Positions 1-10,552 of a DNA stretch of 64,000 nucleotides are shown here, piece after piece; the stretch's first letter is position 1, and each line of letters opens with the position of its first letter. The stretch is from the NCBI RefSeq assembly GCF_031755915.1, contig NC_083387.1, positions 22,570,501 to 22,634,500 on the forward strand. The letters run 5' to 3'. The notes beneath the pieces are model-generated. The model searched no databases. It saw only the letters and a list, made by a program, of their open reading frames with translations, and had not been told where the DNA came from. The DNA comes from Ziziphus jujuba (taxonomy: Eukaryota; Streptophyta; Magnoliopsida; Rosales; Rhamnaceae). The translations under genes and the position numbers were made by a program.

Positions 1-187
1 ATGAGTGTCTCCCTATCATTCTCTTCATTACTGAGTGGCGCATCTTCAGTTAAATACTTTGTAAATCCCAGGGTGGTCAAGTAAAATAGCATCTTCTACT
101 GCCACCTCTAGAAGTTTGCTCTATTAAACTTCTCAAGTTTCTTTGCATGACTAGCAGAAAGAAGCATCTAAATCATGGAAGTCTAAG
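1..187 (-). pseudogene. Decayed copia gag fragment (element A), runs off the left edge
   Basis: Read on the minus strand from about 180 to 1, one frame gives a recognisable copia gag N-terminus, including KLEKFNRANF, then RW, then KMLFYLTTLGF and YLTEDAPL. This matches the 'KF.G.NFKRWQQKMLFYLTTL' signature of plant Ty1/copia gag proteins. At least three in-frame stop codons interrupt it, one of them at the glutamine of the RWQQK motif, so it is non-functional. It lies downstream, in sense, of a copia LTR (1868-2302), a tRNA-Met-like PBS and a long leader, so I infer it is the gag of the same element. The rest of the element lies left of the window. Confidence 0.7.
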
Positions 188-1854
188 TGGGCACAATCCT
201 ATTGTCTCCATTTACTATTTATGTACAATCACAAAACAGAAATCAATTAGTTATTATTTTCTATCTCAACAAACTAATTATAAGTAATTTCAAACAGGAA
301 AACACAAAAAATGCGATTTTTAGGACTTTTGTATACAAAAAAAAAAAAAAAAAAATATTATACACACTCAAAAATCATTGTTCACGTGTCATTGTGCTGA
401 CATGGTATGCTACCACGTGGCACCAAGGTTGATGTGGTAACCGCCACATCATCACCCGCTCACGTGGCACGCTGCCACATCATCACATCACTAACGTGGC
501 ACGCGGCCACATCATCACATCGTTGATGTGGTACTGCCACGTGGATCCATGGCTGACGTGGTGTTGCCACGTGGAATGCCACTTATCACTGCTGTCCGAC
601 ACATGTCACCGTAGAAACTGACACGTGTCACCTATATCAGGTTGACATGTGGCGCTTTGCAGAAACTGGCACGTGTCACCTGTAACAGGTTGACATGTGT
701 CTCCACTCAATGCGCAACACGTGGCTTAACGACTGGTCGACATGTGGCTTCGTGACTATGCGCCACATCGCCTTGCCATTGTGCATCATTTTTCAGTGCT
801 TCATCTTGACATGTGGCATTCTCTCATCGCGACATGTGGCGAGTCCATTTTGCAATTGGGCCGTTTTTCTTGGGCATGGATCTTAGACTGAATAGTAGTC
901 TGTTCTAACCATGGGCTGGGCTTTGAAACTGGGCCAGGTGTAATAAAATTTTAAAATCAGGCCCATGTCACCCAAAATCGGCCCATACCCATTTTTCAAC
1001 CCAATAACCTGTTTCTGACCCGTCTTCAACCTTTAGCAAGGTTTTCTCGATCCGTTTTCCTGGTAATGGGTTTTTCTGATCCAGTTCAAATTTCCATCCA
1101 AATTCCATTGTTCCGGCAACCAAAAAAGGCCGGAAATACACCAAAAAGTTTAGAAATTAATGGGCAATTCAATTTTTGGAAAAATTTTTGATTTAGAACA
1201 AAATTTAATAATTACCCATAAATTCTTAAACCTAACGGTCAAACAAAATATATAAATTTTTTTTTTCATACGCAAATCATACAAATAATGTAGAACCATG
1301 ATCATATATTAAAAAGTAAACACCAAAGATTAAAGCATGGCATAATACACCAATTAAACAAAACATAAAAATAAATAAAATAAAAAAATTAAGCCCATCT
1401 ACACTGTTATACACAGGTTTTTTGATTTAAAATTAATTTATTTTTTTCTTTTTAGCCGAAACAATCAAACCTAAAAATAAAATATATACATGATCACATA
1501 AATCACATATACATACAAATAAAATTACGGCATGTATCTTTTTTATTAAAGCATTTTTTATTAAACATAAATTATTCAAATAATCAATCAACACAACCTC
1601 GGGTAAGGAAAATTTTCCAATCTCAAAATTACACAGATCAAAATAAAGTATATTTCCACATATATCTATATATATTAACGGAAAATGTCTTAAAATTGTT
1701 GGGAAAATGTATGTATATATATATATATATATATATAAATACATGTGGAAAAATAATATAAAATAAATAATAATTACATAAAAATAATTAAAACATATTA
1801 GAACCTGTAGGTCTTTGTAATTGATCTGCTTTCTACAAAATTGACCGAGGTCTA
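188..1854 (-). other. Long untranslated leader of copia element A
   Basis: About 1.67 kb lies between the PBS and the gag remnant. I see no credible coding sequence. The 152-codon open frame on the minus strand at 1433-1891 is AT-rich low-complexity sequence. The leader holds a poly-A run (341-357), the G-box array (listed separately), a stretch rich in GGCCCA/TGGGCC words at 880-1010, and a (TA)n run at 1714-1736. Its length is large for a copia leader. Confidence 0.5.
383..723. repeat. G-box (CACGTG) array in the element A leader
   Basis: Eight exact CACGTG hexamers start at about 383, 414, 461, 538, 568, 622, 670 and 718. They sit in longer recurring words: CCACGTGGCA, GACACGTGTCACC, GCCACATCATCAC and GACATGTGGC. 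The expected number in 341 bp is about 0.1. Related CATGTG and ACGTGG words continue to about 840. The units are diverged and irregularly spaced, so this is an old local amplification rather than a young satellite. Confidence 0.85.
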
Positions 1855-1865
1855 TGTGATACCAC
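1855..1865 (-). other. Primer binding site of copia element A
   Basis: The minus strand reads TGGTATCACATAG a few bases after the LTR end. The first eight bases match the complement of the 3' end of plant initiator tRNA-Met, the usual plant copia primer. Later bases have drifted from the usual TGGTATCAGAGC. Confidence 0.6.
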
Positions 1866-1867
1866 AG

Positions 1868-2302
1868 TGTCCTTAAGATGTTTTCACCCACTGGTGCAGA
1901 AGTTTTGTGACTAACGTTTCCCAGGATAAAACGACTGCAAAAGCTTTCAGATCTAGCACTTCCAAAATTTTTCTCTTCGAACTATCAATGTATTTTTGCT
2001 TTACCACATTCAATATTTTTCTCTCTAGTGTTTCACGTATCTCACAAAAAACCCAATTTTTCTATATTTCTTTTTCTATGTTTTTCTCAAAAATTGAAAA
2101 ACCGTTGAAATGGTAGGTGTAATCTCCAAACTCTCAACAAAGAGTTATTTCTCTCATAAAACTCTCAACCCATAGCAAAATATTATTTGATTTATTTATT
2201 CAAATAAATATTGTTTTATCAAAACTAACGGTAGGGAATAAAACAAAGCCCAAAACCTTTAAGACCCAAATCATTTACACTTTTTAGGCCCAAACTCTAA
2301 CA
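1868..2302 (-). repeat. 5' LTR of copia element A
   Basis: On the minus strand this begins TGTTAGAGTTTGGGCC at 2302 and ends GGACA at 1868, about 435 bp, followed three bases later by a tRNA-Met PBS. The left edge is supported by the PBS. The right edge is supported because the RT frame of element B is cut exactly there: a normal KVLYGLK motif runs straight into LTR sequence. No second LTR is in the window, so the TSD cannot be checked; the candidate on this side is GTTTT at 2303-2307. Confidence 0.6.
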
Positions 2303-2960
2303 GTTTTAATCCATATAAAACCTTGTGAAGCTTGCAAACATGGTCCAGTTTTGAAGGATCTTTGAATCCATCAGATTGTCTCATATAAACTGTCTGATGA
2401 AGAACACCATTAAGAAAGACATTGTTAATATCTATCTGTTGCCAGTCTTTCAAAACCGCAATAGATAGAACAAGTCGAATGGTAGAGGGCTTTATTTCCA
2501 GACTACGTGTGTCCATATAATCTATCCCAGCTATTTGGTGAAATCCCTTAGCCACAAGTCTGGCTCTATACTTTTGGATGGACCCATCTGAACGTCGCTT
2601 TATCTTGAACCCATTTGTTACCAAGAACATGCATTTGAGGAGGAAAAGAAACTAACGTCCAAGTCTTATTTCTGGAAAGAGCATCAAGTTCTCCTTGCAT
2701 AGCAGACTTCCAATGAGGTGCAGTGAGAGCTTAAGAGACCAAGACAGGTTCTATATCTTTATAGCTGTCATTGAAGCATAGAAAAGCTTTCGTTTTAGAT
2801 ATACTAGATTTTGACCATCACCATGGGATGGATTGACATTGTTTCAATGGGAGGCTTGTCAAAAGCTTGCGAAGAGATTGGTGGGACAAGTGACTAACGT
2901 TCTAGAGAATCTGAGTTCTTTGGAAAAGTTGATATACGAGTCGAAGGAATTGTTTATCTT
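2303..2960 (-). pseudogene. Copia element B: reverse transcriptase N-terminal part, truncated by element A
   Basis: Minus-strand frames read WKSAMQGELDALSRNKTWT, then YRARLVAKGFHQIAGIDY, KPSTIRLVLSIAVLKDWQQ, VFLNGVLHQTVYMRQ and KVLYGLK. These are the conserved blocks of the copia RT domain in order. Stops and a frame change (near 2630) separate the first block from the rest. After KVLYGLK the expected QAP block is missing because LTR sequence of element A starts there. The catalytic YVDD region is therefore not on this side of the insertion. Confidence 0.85.
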
Positions 2961-4038
2961 AAGGAGGACCGGCCAGATGATGATGTTGTTGCACGATGAG
3001 GGCTAATATGATCCACAGAAGTGGTGGATCATGACTATCCGAGAACTGAAGTGTAGAAAGATTATCCCATTGTGGGTTATGTTGATATGGAGAAGAAGTT
3101 GCATCACATGATGTATTTAAAAGTGGCTTAGAAGTGTTCTCTTGCAAGGACATTCTAAGAGGAGGAAAAATAGAATTAGAAGGAATGGTATGGACCCCGG
3201 TGTTGGAATCACCATAAGGAAAGGAATTTTCATTAAAAATTATATTAGGACTAATATATATTTTCCCAAAATGAAAAGAAATTTTTTTATTTTAATAATA
3301 AGGTTTAATAAAATGATAACATTCACAACAAAAAATTCTAAAAAAAGAAAAATCAAAAGATTTTTTAAAAATTATCTCATATGATGATTTAAAATTTAAT
3401 ACTTTCGTTGGCATTCTATTTATTAAAAAAGTAGCAGTAAAAATTGCATTCCACTAATATGATTGCGGTATTTTACTATGTGCCATTAGAGAGAGAGCGA
3501 TTTCAATTATGTAACGATGTTTTCTTTCCACTTTACCAACTTGATTATGAGTGTGTGGACAAAAGTGTTGAAACATTATTCCAAAATTAGAAAGTAAAAT
3601 TTGTAATGGTTTATATTCACCACTCCAATTAGATTGAAAACTTTTTTTTGAAGTCTGAAAAATATTTTCCGTCAATTTTTTAAATTGTAAAAATATTTTT
3701 AGAAACTTTATACTTTAATTTCACGAGATAAATCTAAAAACAAAGGTGAAAAGTCATCCTCAAAAATTACATAATATCTATAACCTTCATTTGATAATTT
3801 AGGCGGTGGGCCCTATACATCAAAAAAGATTAGATCAAGAGAAGCAATACTTTTTGAAGTTGATAAGGGTGCAAATAAATGATGTGATTTTCCTAGTTGG
3901 CATGAGGAACAAAATTCATTTTTATTATTGGAGAAAGAGAAAAGTTACACTGAGATGCAATAATTTTAATAATCGATGAAGATGGATGTCCTAAGCGATA
4001 ATACCATTTTTATTCTCAGATAAAGATGAAGAGAAACA
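2960..4038 (-). pseudogene. Copia element B: integrase and IN-RT linker, broken
   Basis: Minus-strand pieces include FCPHTHNQVGKVERKHRYI, which fits the copia integrase catalytic-glutamate block where homologs read HTPQQNG.VERKHR. LINRMPTKVL in the integrase C-terminal part and a Ser/Pro-rich linker follow. Several stops break the frame. Synteny with the flanking gag/PR and RT remnants shows that this is one element rather than scattered pieces. Confidence 0.75.
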
Positions 4039-4460
4039 TTAATTTTTAACACTACTTCCTAACATAGCTAGAGATGCCGAACTGGGCTTATTGAATTCAA
4101 GAAGGACAACTTGATATAATCCATCTTTAAGTATCCGTTGCAATAGCAACTTCTTCGTAATCTGATCTTTAACAAAAACAAAAGGAGAGTCAAATTCTAC
4201 AATTGCATTGTTATCGGTAGTTAACCATGCAATACTTAATAAATTCTTTTTAATTTTAGGAACATGTAGAATATCTTTCAACAAAATATTAGTCAATGAT
4301 TTTAAAAAAGTTGAACTAGTACTAATAATGCGCAAACCTTTTCCATTTCCAACAACCAATTTCTCTGAACCGCCATAGTCTGATTTTTTATGAATGTTGG
4401 ATTGATCTGCCATCACATAGTTAGTTGCCCCACTATTTAATAGCCCTTCAGGATTGGCTG
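4039..4460 (-). pseudogene. Copia element B: protease and gag-pre-integrase region
   Basis: Reading from 4460 down, the frame gives LLNSGATNYVMADQ, the aspartic protease region where active copies have D-S-G-A-T. It continues with KGLRI, LTNILLKDILHVPKIKKNLLS and FVFVKDQITKKLLLQ, typical of the PR to pre-integrase stretch. The catalytic aspartate is replaced by asparagine. An open stretch of 125 codons survives. Confidence 0.75.
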
Positions 4461-5372
4461 AAATATTAGAAGAGGAATAATAGACAAAATTATAATTAAA
4501 TGTACTGGTATTAGGTTGGAAATCTTTGTCAAACCTATTCCAACACTTTTGAGGCTACATGTCTACGCGGGCCATACAACTGGCAAATAACATGATTCCC
4601 TCCTGAAAAATTACCAGATCCACAACCTCGACCTTACCACCAAAGCCTCCACGATCTGTAATTCCTCCGCCACGACCACCACTATTTTCTGTCCAGTTTC
4701 TTTTGTTCTGTGGGGATTGATCTTTCTTGCTTTGGTATGCAATATTAGCTAGTGTTACATCCATAGTATTTTGTTGAATCTTGATTTCTTGACCTACGTG
4801 CAGTGCTTGAACCTCTTCTATCTTAATAGATTCACGGCTTGAATCTATGTTTGCTATCACAACAGCATATTTAATTGGTAAACCTTAAGTAAATACATCA
4901 CAAAGTCATTATTACTAACCGTGTGTCCTGCCATAGACATATTGTCTAAAATCTCTTTCATATTTGCAAAGTAAGCATTCAAGGTGAATCCTCCTTTCTT
5001 TGTGGATTGCAAATGAAGCTTTAGTTGCATCAATTGTGCCCAGGATTGACTTCCAAAAATATTTGCAAGAGAATCCCGAAGTTGAAGAGTTGGTTGAGGT
5101 TTAGTAATTTGTATGATTACCTCTCTAGAAATTGAGGACAGCATCCATCCTAAGAGAGCTAAGTCTAGACGCCTCCATAGTAAGTAATCTGGATTGATTT
5201 GGACTCCAATGCTGCTGCCTTCCTTGGCTAGCATCTCCATGGGTGGTTCTTTGATAGCACCTATGATAAACCCTTCAAGGTTGCTTCCTATAACTGCAGG
5301 CAGCATCTGTGTGTTCCAAAGAACATAATTATTATTTTGCATTTGGCGAGGAAAATTATAATTTGGTAGCAT
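4461..5372 (-). pseudogene. Copia element B: gag, frame-broken
   Basis: Starting near 5372, the minus strand reads NYVLWNTQMLPAVIGSNLEGF, an RE1/Retrofit (Ale-like) gag N-terminus. It continues with LDLALLGWMLSSISREV, QLKLHLQSTKKGGFTLNAYF and NDFVMYLLK. At about 4857 the frame shifts into a Gly/Arg-rich segment (GGRGGGITDRGGFGG) and a damaged zinc-knuckle region near 4540. Two open frames (4857-5372 and 4555-4860) cover it. Confidence 0.8.
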
Positions 5373-5440
5373 TACTTCACTAAGTGAAGGAAGCTTGGAT
5401 GAAGAAAGAACTAATTGAATATGTTTGGTGATTTTGATGG

Positions 5441-5451
5441 CTTTGATACCA
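5441..5451 (-). other. Primer binding site of copia element B
   Basis: The minus strand reads TGGTATCAAAGCC directly next to the LTR end. It is the usual initiator tRNA-Met primer site with one changed base. Confidence 0.7.
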
Positions 5452-5643
5452 TGAAAGAATGAAAAATAGAATAATTGTATGATATATTCATCTGTGATAC
5501 ACAGTACTATATATACAGGGATGAGAGCTACACGATGATTATAGAAAAACTAACTAACAAGAAGATGACAGTAAATGCTTATCTACATGATAGTGCGTAT
5601 CTACTTGTCAAGATGTAACAACAATATGAACTTGTCTTAACAA
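5452..5643 (-). repeat. 5' LTR of copia element B
   Basis: On the minus strand it starts TGTTAAGACAAGTTC at 5643 and ends CATTCTTTCA at 5452, 192 bp. It has TG...CA ends, is directly followed by the PBS, and carries a TATATAGTA word as a promoter candidate. Short LTRs of this kind are usual for Ale/Retrofit-type copia elements. The matching 3' LTR lies beyond element A, outside the window. Confidence 0.65.
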
Positions 5644-6041
5644 ACTAATTCCTTATGCTATCAATCTTTCTTTTATATATATATATATATATATATCTTG
5701 TATTCCTTGAAGTTTTCATAATTAAGCCTAGTTGGAATGTTAAAATTGTTTCGTCCACTACCATTTTATGTCCAATAAGCAGCAGGGTGTAACCTTATTG
5801 TGCATTCCTGTTGAGTTTGATTAACTGTTGTGTTGTTAAGGTAAGTCACAAAACCTTATGACCAGCAGCATTAGAGAGGTTATACTACCATTTATTATTT
5901 TTGTTGAACAATAATAAATTTTTTGGTTTGTAAAACAAATCAATAGGGATGCAGCAAAGACGATGGAAATAGCTATTTCATGTGGAGATGAAGAAAAGAC
6001 GGTGGAAAAATATAAAGGAAACACCTTAATTTAAATTAAAA

Positions 6042-6072
<31 letters not shown>

Positions 6073-7279
6073 TTGAAAAAGAATACTTGTGAAGCTAAAC
6101 TAATGTGGGCTGAACTTAATTGAATGTAGCATCCACCTTTTTATCCCGTGATAGTAGAAATAAGTATGTTACTTAACCAAACAAAAAGAACCATCGAAGG
6201 AGCAATGGCACACTAAAGGAAACAACTCGAATCTCAGATGGAGGATTTGGCTTTGAAAGAGAAGCAAGTTGCAAGCAAAGCACATCTGGAGAAGCTTCAA
6301 CTGAATGCTTCTGATATTCTGAAGGAGACTGTTAACGTAACGCTATCAAGTCCATAAAACCATATCCATAAATTAAATGGATTTGGTCTTGTGAAGCACC
6401 AAACGAAAACTCAGTAATGAGAATACAAATTTTGTAGTTTAATTTTGCTGTTTCATTGCTTCTTTTTACCACTTCTGCCTCTTTTTTAGTGTTTGGACAC
6501 TAAAGAATATATGAGCGGTTGACATGATACCGTTTAAAAGTTTTAACTTTTTTTTTCTTTTTCTTTTTTTTTTTAAAAAAAAAGATTGCTACTGCTTAAG
6601 AAATTATAGAATTTTTTTTTTTTTTTGATTGACATAGAGCTTTCTATTTTTTATTTTTTTATTTTTTTTTGAAATAAATGAGCATTGTAGTTAAAAACTA
6701 CAAAATTAGTGAATCCCACGTAACTCCAATATTCTAAGATGTCTAAAATGGTAATATATTATATTTTGCATATATGAATAGAATTTTCATTCTAAAGAAA
6801 AATAAACCTGTTAAAAATTAGAAAATGGTTTATTTTACTTTTGAAACATTTTAATAAAACAATAAAATTAATTCAAAATTAAAAAATTGTTCATTTTAAT
6901 TTTGACATATTTTAATAAAAGAATAAAATTAATTCTGTATAATATAATATTCTGTTGATGTGTGTATTTATTATTATTATTAATTTTGGTTGAGTTGCAT
7001 TGTTTGTATTTTTTAAAATCAAAAGTAATGAACAAATTTATATTTATTACACATTAGACACTCAAAAAAAATATATATATACTGATCAAATATGCCTTCA
7101 GAAAATATTTAGTATTTTAATTGATTTATTTTAAGGATAATTTTTTTTTATGTATTTTAGTAACAATTAATTTATTGCTCTGTTTTTACTATTTTAATTA
7201 TTAGATGCTTTTAAAAAATAAATAAATAAAAATAAAATTATTATAAGATTCTGAGTTTCTTTGACGGTGTTTCTATTAC
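5644..7279. other. Intergenic, AT-rich; possible gene and intron fragments
   Basis: I see no intact gene. It contains (TA)n runs at 5675-5696 and 6051-6073, poly-T/poly-A tracts near 6550-6670, a stretch resembling SYF2 intron 1 (about 5705-5755), and a short coiled-coil-like coding fragment (about 6193-6335). Confidence 0.5.
6193..6335 (+). pseudogene. Possible exon fragment with coiled-coil character
   Basis: One frame reads a charged, heptad-like stretch including KQLESQMEDLALKEKQVAS and HLEKLQLNASDILKETVN. The composition is richer in G+C and in codons for E, K, L and Q than the flanking AT-rich DNA. A TAA lies inside the frame near the start. No start codon or extended gene surrounds it. 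I do not recognise the family. It may be a relict exon of a duplicated gene. Confidence 0.3.
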
Positions 7280-7393
7280 CTCAAATTTTTGTTTTCTGCC
7301 CTATCTCGTCCCTATCGTCGTCGCAAAATAAAAGCCCTAAAATCTGTACGGAGAGAGAGTACTGCCATTGAAGCAAGGATATTTTCTGCAAAG
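7280..7393 (+). other. SYF2: Likely 5' UTR exon of SYF2
   Basis: A pyrimidine-rich leader-like stretch ends CTGCAAAG followed by GTTCGT, a fair donor. The next good acceptor (TTTCTTTCAG, ending 8033) opens the coding exon 22 bases before the ATG. This predicts a 640-bp intron in the 5' UTR. The exon start is only estimated. Confidence 0.45.
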
Positions 7394-8054
7394 GTTCGTC
7401 TCTCTCGTCTTCGCAATTCTTCATTTTGCTTTTTCTTTCTTAAGATTTTATTCGCTGTGCTCTTTTATTATTTGATTCTCAGTTGAATTTTTCTTTTTTT
7501 TTTTTTTGTTTTGCCCAAAAATTGGTGAGAAACAGAGGACGTTAGAAGGGAAATTGATTGCTTAGATGTTTTTTTTTTTTTCACTTATTTAGTGAAATAA
7601 AAATTAAGAATTATCAGTTTGACCCATAAAATTTTGATTTTAATCGTGCTTAGCGAGCATCAGAAATTGTAGCTCTTTGAACTCCTTTTCGTTTATTTAT
7701 TTGTTTATTTTCCTTTGGATTTCTTGTCATCCAAGTCTTTATTGTGGAGTATTTTGACTCTTTTTGTTAATATGTATTATGAGTCTGTGATCGTTAAAGG
7801 AAAGAATGAAGTTTTATTTGGATAGTATTTTTTTTTTTTTTTCTCCCTTCATGAGGATTATAGGGTTTAGTATAAGGTTTATGTTTTCAGGAATTGGAAA
7901 TTGTGGAAGTCGAATGTGAAATTTAATGTTTTTGATTGGATTGTAGGAAGATGGAAGTTAATGTTATATGGGTTTAAAAAGTTTTCAATTTTGTTATGTT
8001 TTAATGGGTAGAGTTTCTTTCAGGTAGAACAAGTTTAATTACTAGTACTAAAAC

Positions 8055-10335
8055 ATGTCTGAAGAAGGAAGGGTGCACCCAGATTGCAGAAATGCATCCA
8101 ATCCATACCACGAATGCAGCGATTACTGCTTCAGAATTATTGCTGAAGCGAAGGCTTGGATGGCCCCAAAGCAATCAGGTTGTTGTTCATCTTTCTTGTA
8201 ACTCTGTTTTCTCTAGCATTGCTTGAAGTTTTCATACTTACTCCTAGCTAGAATGTTAATTGTTCTGTCTCTCCTTTCATATTTTTGTTTACTACCTTTT
8301 TATCGAATTCATGCATTTGTGCATATATTATCATTTAAGATTTGGGATGAGATTAGGGTAGGGCTTCTTGTTTTTTTCCCCTACCTTTTGTTCTAGCCTT
8401 TTAACCAATTTGTCATGCAAAATCATTTTCACTTTATCTGTTTCTCATATGCTGATGAGCGTATCAAAATCTTGTACTTAAGGAGGTTTCATCTTAGTCT
8501 GAGCCTGAGGGATTGATTTCATAGCATTATGCAATTTTGAAAGAGTTATCTTCATCCCCCAGTTAATTAGCAAGCAGGGACTTAAATTTGTTAATAGTGT
8601 AGATATTTTTCTTGTTCTTTTAAATATAGAATCTGCTCTGGTTAACAGGAAATTTTCCGGGCATATATGAATTTGAATGGTAGAAAATTTTATTGAATCT
8701 AGACTGAACTGTATTTTTTTGATTGAATCTAGAATTAACCGCATTTTTTTACCCTATATCAGAAGCTGCAGAAGCTAGTGGTGGCCTTGGACAGTCCAAC
8801 TTAGCAGCTGCTGATCAGGATAAAGATCTTGATGATGGAAGACGAGAAGTTGAAGAACATACTGATAATGATTATGAGTACCCTGTAGAGGGAGATGGGG
8901 AAGGAGATGTCACAAAGTTCACTGGGAGGAAGAAAAAATTATGGGAATTGAGACAGAAGATGGTAAATTTCTTTGGAACTTTAGGAATTATTTCTGTTTG
9001 ATTGGGTTTAAAAATTAACCTTCTAATTCTAAAAATTCTGATTTATTAACATGGATTATGTCTATGTGGATGTAGAACAAAGCTAGAAAAGACAATCAAA
9101 CTGATATTGCAGCTGAAAAGAAAAGAATGGAAGCTCCATCTGAGTCAAGAGGCATTTCTAAACAAAAATGGCTTGAAGACCGGAAGAAAAAGATTGGTAA
9201 ACTTCTAGATGCTAATGGTTTGGACATGAAAGATGCATATATGCTGGATACCCAAGAGACGGCAGAGGCAAAATATAAGAAATGGGAGAAAGATCCTGCC
9301 CCATTTGGCTGGGATGGTGAGTTCAAAGCTCTACTCGTTCCTCTTTGTTTAGCATTACATTCGTAAGTGCATAGACATGCACATGCACATGGACATACAC
9401 ATATTTTTCGTGATTAATAGTGCACTTGAACTGTATTTGGTATGTCTCTATCCATATCAAATTGTTATTTGATACTGTGATTATGATGTATCTGAAGATA
9501 TATTTAGTATTTCTTCATGCAGTCTGAAATTCTTGTAAAAGTCATAGAACATGGAAGAATGTTTGATAAGAATTGTTTTGGAAACTTCCACTTTCAATCT
9601 TATGACCTAGAAATAAGATGACTTAGCCGGTTGAGCTTTAGGGAATGGGAGAAAGATTTTTTTACCCAACTAAGAATGATCTTTTACTTCATAAAATAAT
9701 TGTTAATTTTATAGCTATTGTTTGCAGGCTACAATATAGCCTTCATTCTTGTTTGTATATAAACTAATTTATTTTAAATAGAAAATTTCTTGGATGGTGT
9801 GTTAATATTTTACACTGAAAGCTAAGCTATGTTTCTGAACAGTTTTCAATCAGAAAACACTCTATAATGCATACAAAAAGCGGACAAAGAACATAGATAT
9901 TGACTTGGCAGACTATAATAAGATGAAAGAAGCTGATCCAGAGTTCTATCGTGAAGCTTCAAGCCTTCAATATGGAAAGGTACTATTTTTTTTTCCTTTT
10001 TTTCTTTTTCTGTTTTTTGCTCAGTTGAACTTTTTTTCTCTTGGCGGATTTGTCTTAAAACAGGAGCTCCAAGCCATAATTTTTCTGTTCTTTATTTGGT
10101 TTTACAGGCTGCAAAGATCTCAGAGGATAAGATTGAGAAGATGGTAAAGGAACTGAAGGACCAGGCGGAGAAACGCAATTCATTTAGCAGGAGGAGGAAG
10201 TTCCATGAAGAGAAGGATATTGACTCGATCAATGACCGAAACGAGCATTTCAACAAAAAGATTGAGCGAGCCTTCGGTAAATACACACTGGAGATCAAAA
10301 ACAATCTCGAGCGTGGTACTGCATTGCCCGACTGA
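8055..10335 (+). CDS. SYF2: Pre-mRNA-splicing factor SYF2
   Basis: SYF2 is a subunit of the Prp19/NTC-associated spliceosome and acts in the nucleus. I assembled five coding exons: 8055-8178, 8763-8962, 9076-9316, 9843-9979 and 10108-10335. All have GT-AG introns and the frames join exactly to 309 residues, close to the size of plant SYF2 proteins. The N-terminus has a Cys/His-bearing plant segment (HPDCRNASNPYHECSDYCF), then an acidic, low-complexity region. The SYF2 core starts at KKKLWELRQKM and includes KQKWLEDRKKKIGKLL, KKWEKDPAPFGWD and ADYNKMKEADPEFYREA. The C-terminus is the conserved SRRRKFHEEKDIDSINDRN helix ending FGKYTLEIKNNLERGTALPD. The start is the first ATG after the 5' UTR acceptor and gives the family N-terminus. 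Exon boundaries rest on splice signals and homology only. Confidence 0.93.
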
Positions 10336-10476
10336 TGTACAATTACTATATCGTGCTTTGTATCATTTTGTCTAATTGTAAGATTTTGTCTGTCAGAAAG
10401 GGAGAATTCCCATCACTGGATTCTGGTGGATGTAATGTTTGGTAAAATTATGATATGATAAATTTTGGAATCCTAG

Positions 10477-10552
10477 TGTAGAATGGCCTTTTATATGTTT
10501 GAATTCACATGCTGTGTAGAATGGCCTTTTATATGTTTGAATTCATCTGCTG
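10477..10552 (+). repeat. 38-bp tandem duplication downstream of SYF2
   Basis: Two adjacent copies start TGTAGAATGGCCTTTTATAT (10477-10514 and 10515-10552). They differ at only a couple of bases near the end. They lie about 140 bp after the SYF2 stop, probably in or just past the 3' UTR. Confidence 0.9.

Noticed and set aside
1433..1891. 152-codon minus-strand open frame
   Set aside because: It lies in the AT-rich leader of copia A and spans the PBS. Its residues are I/Y/F-rich low complexity with (TA)n-encoded YIYIYI.
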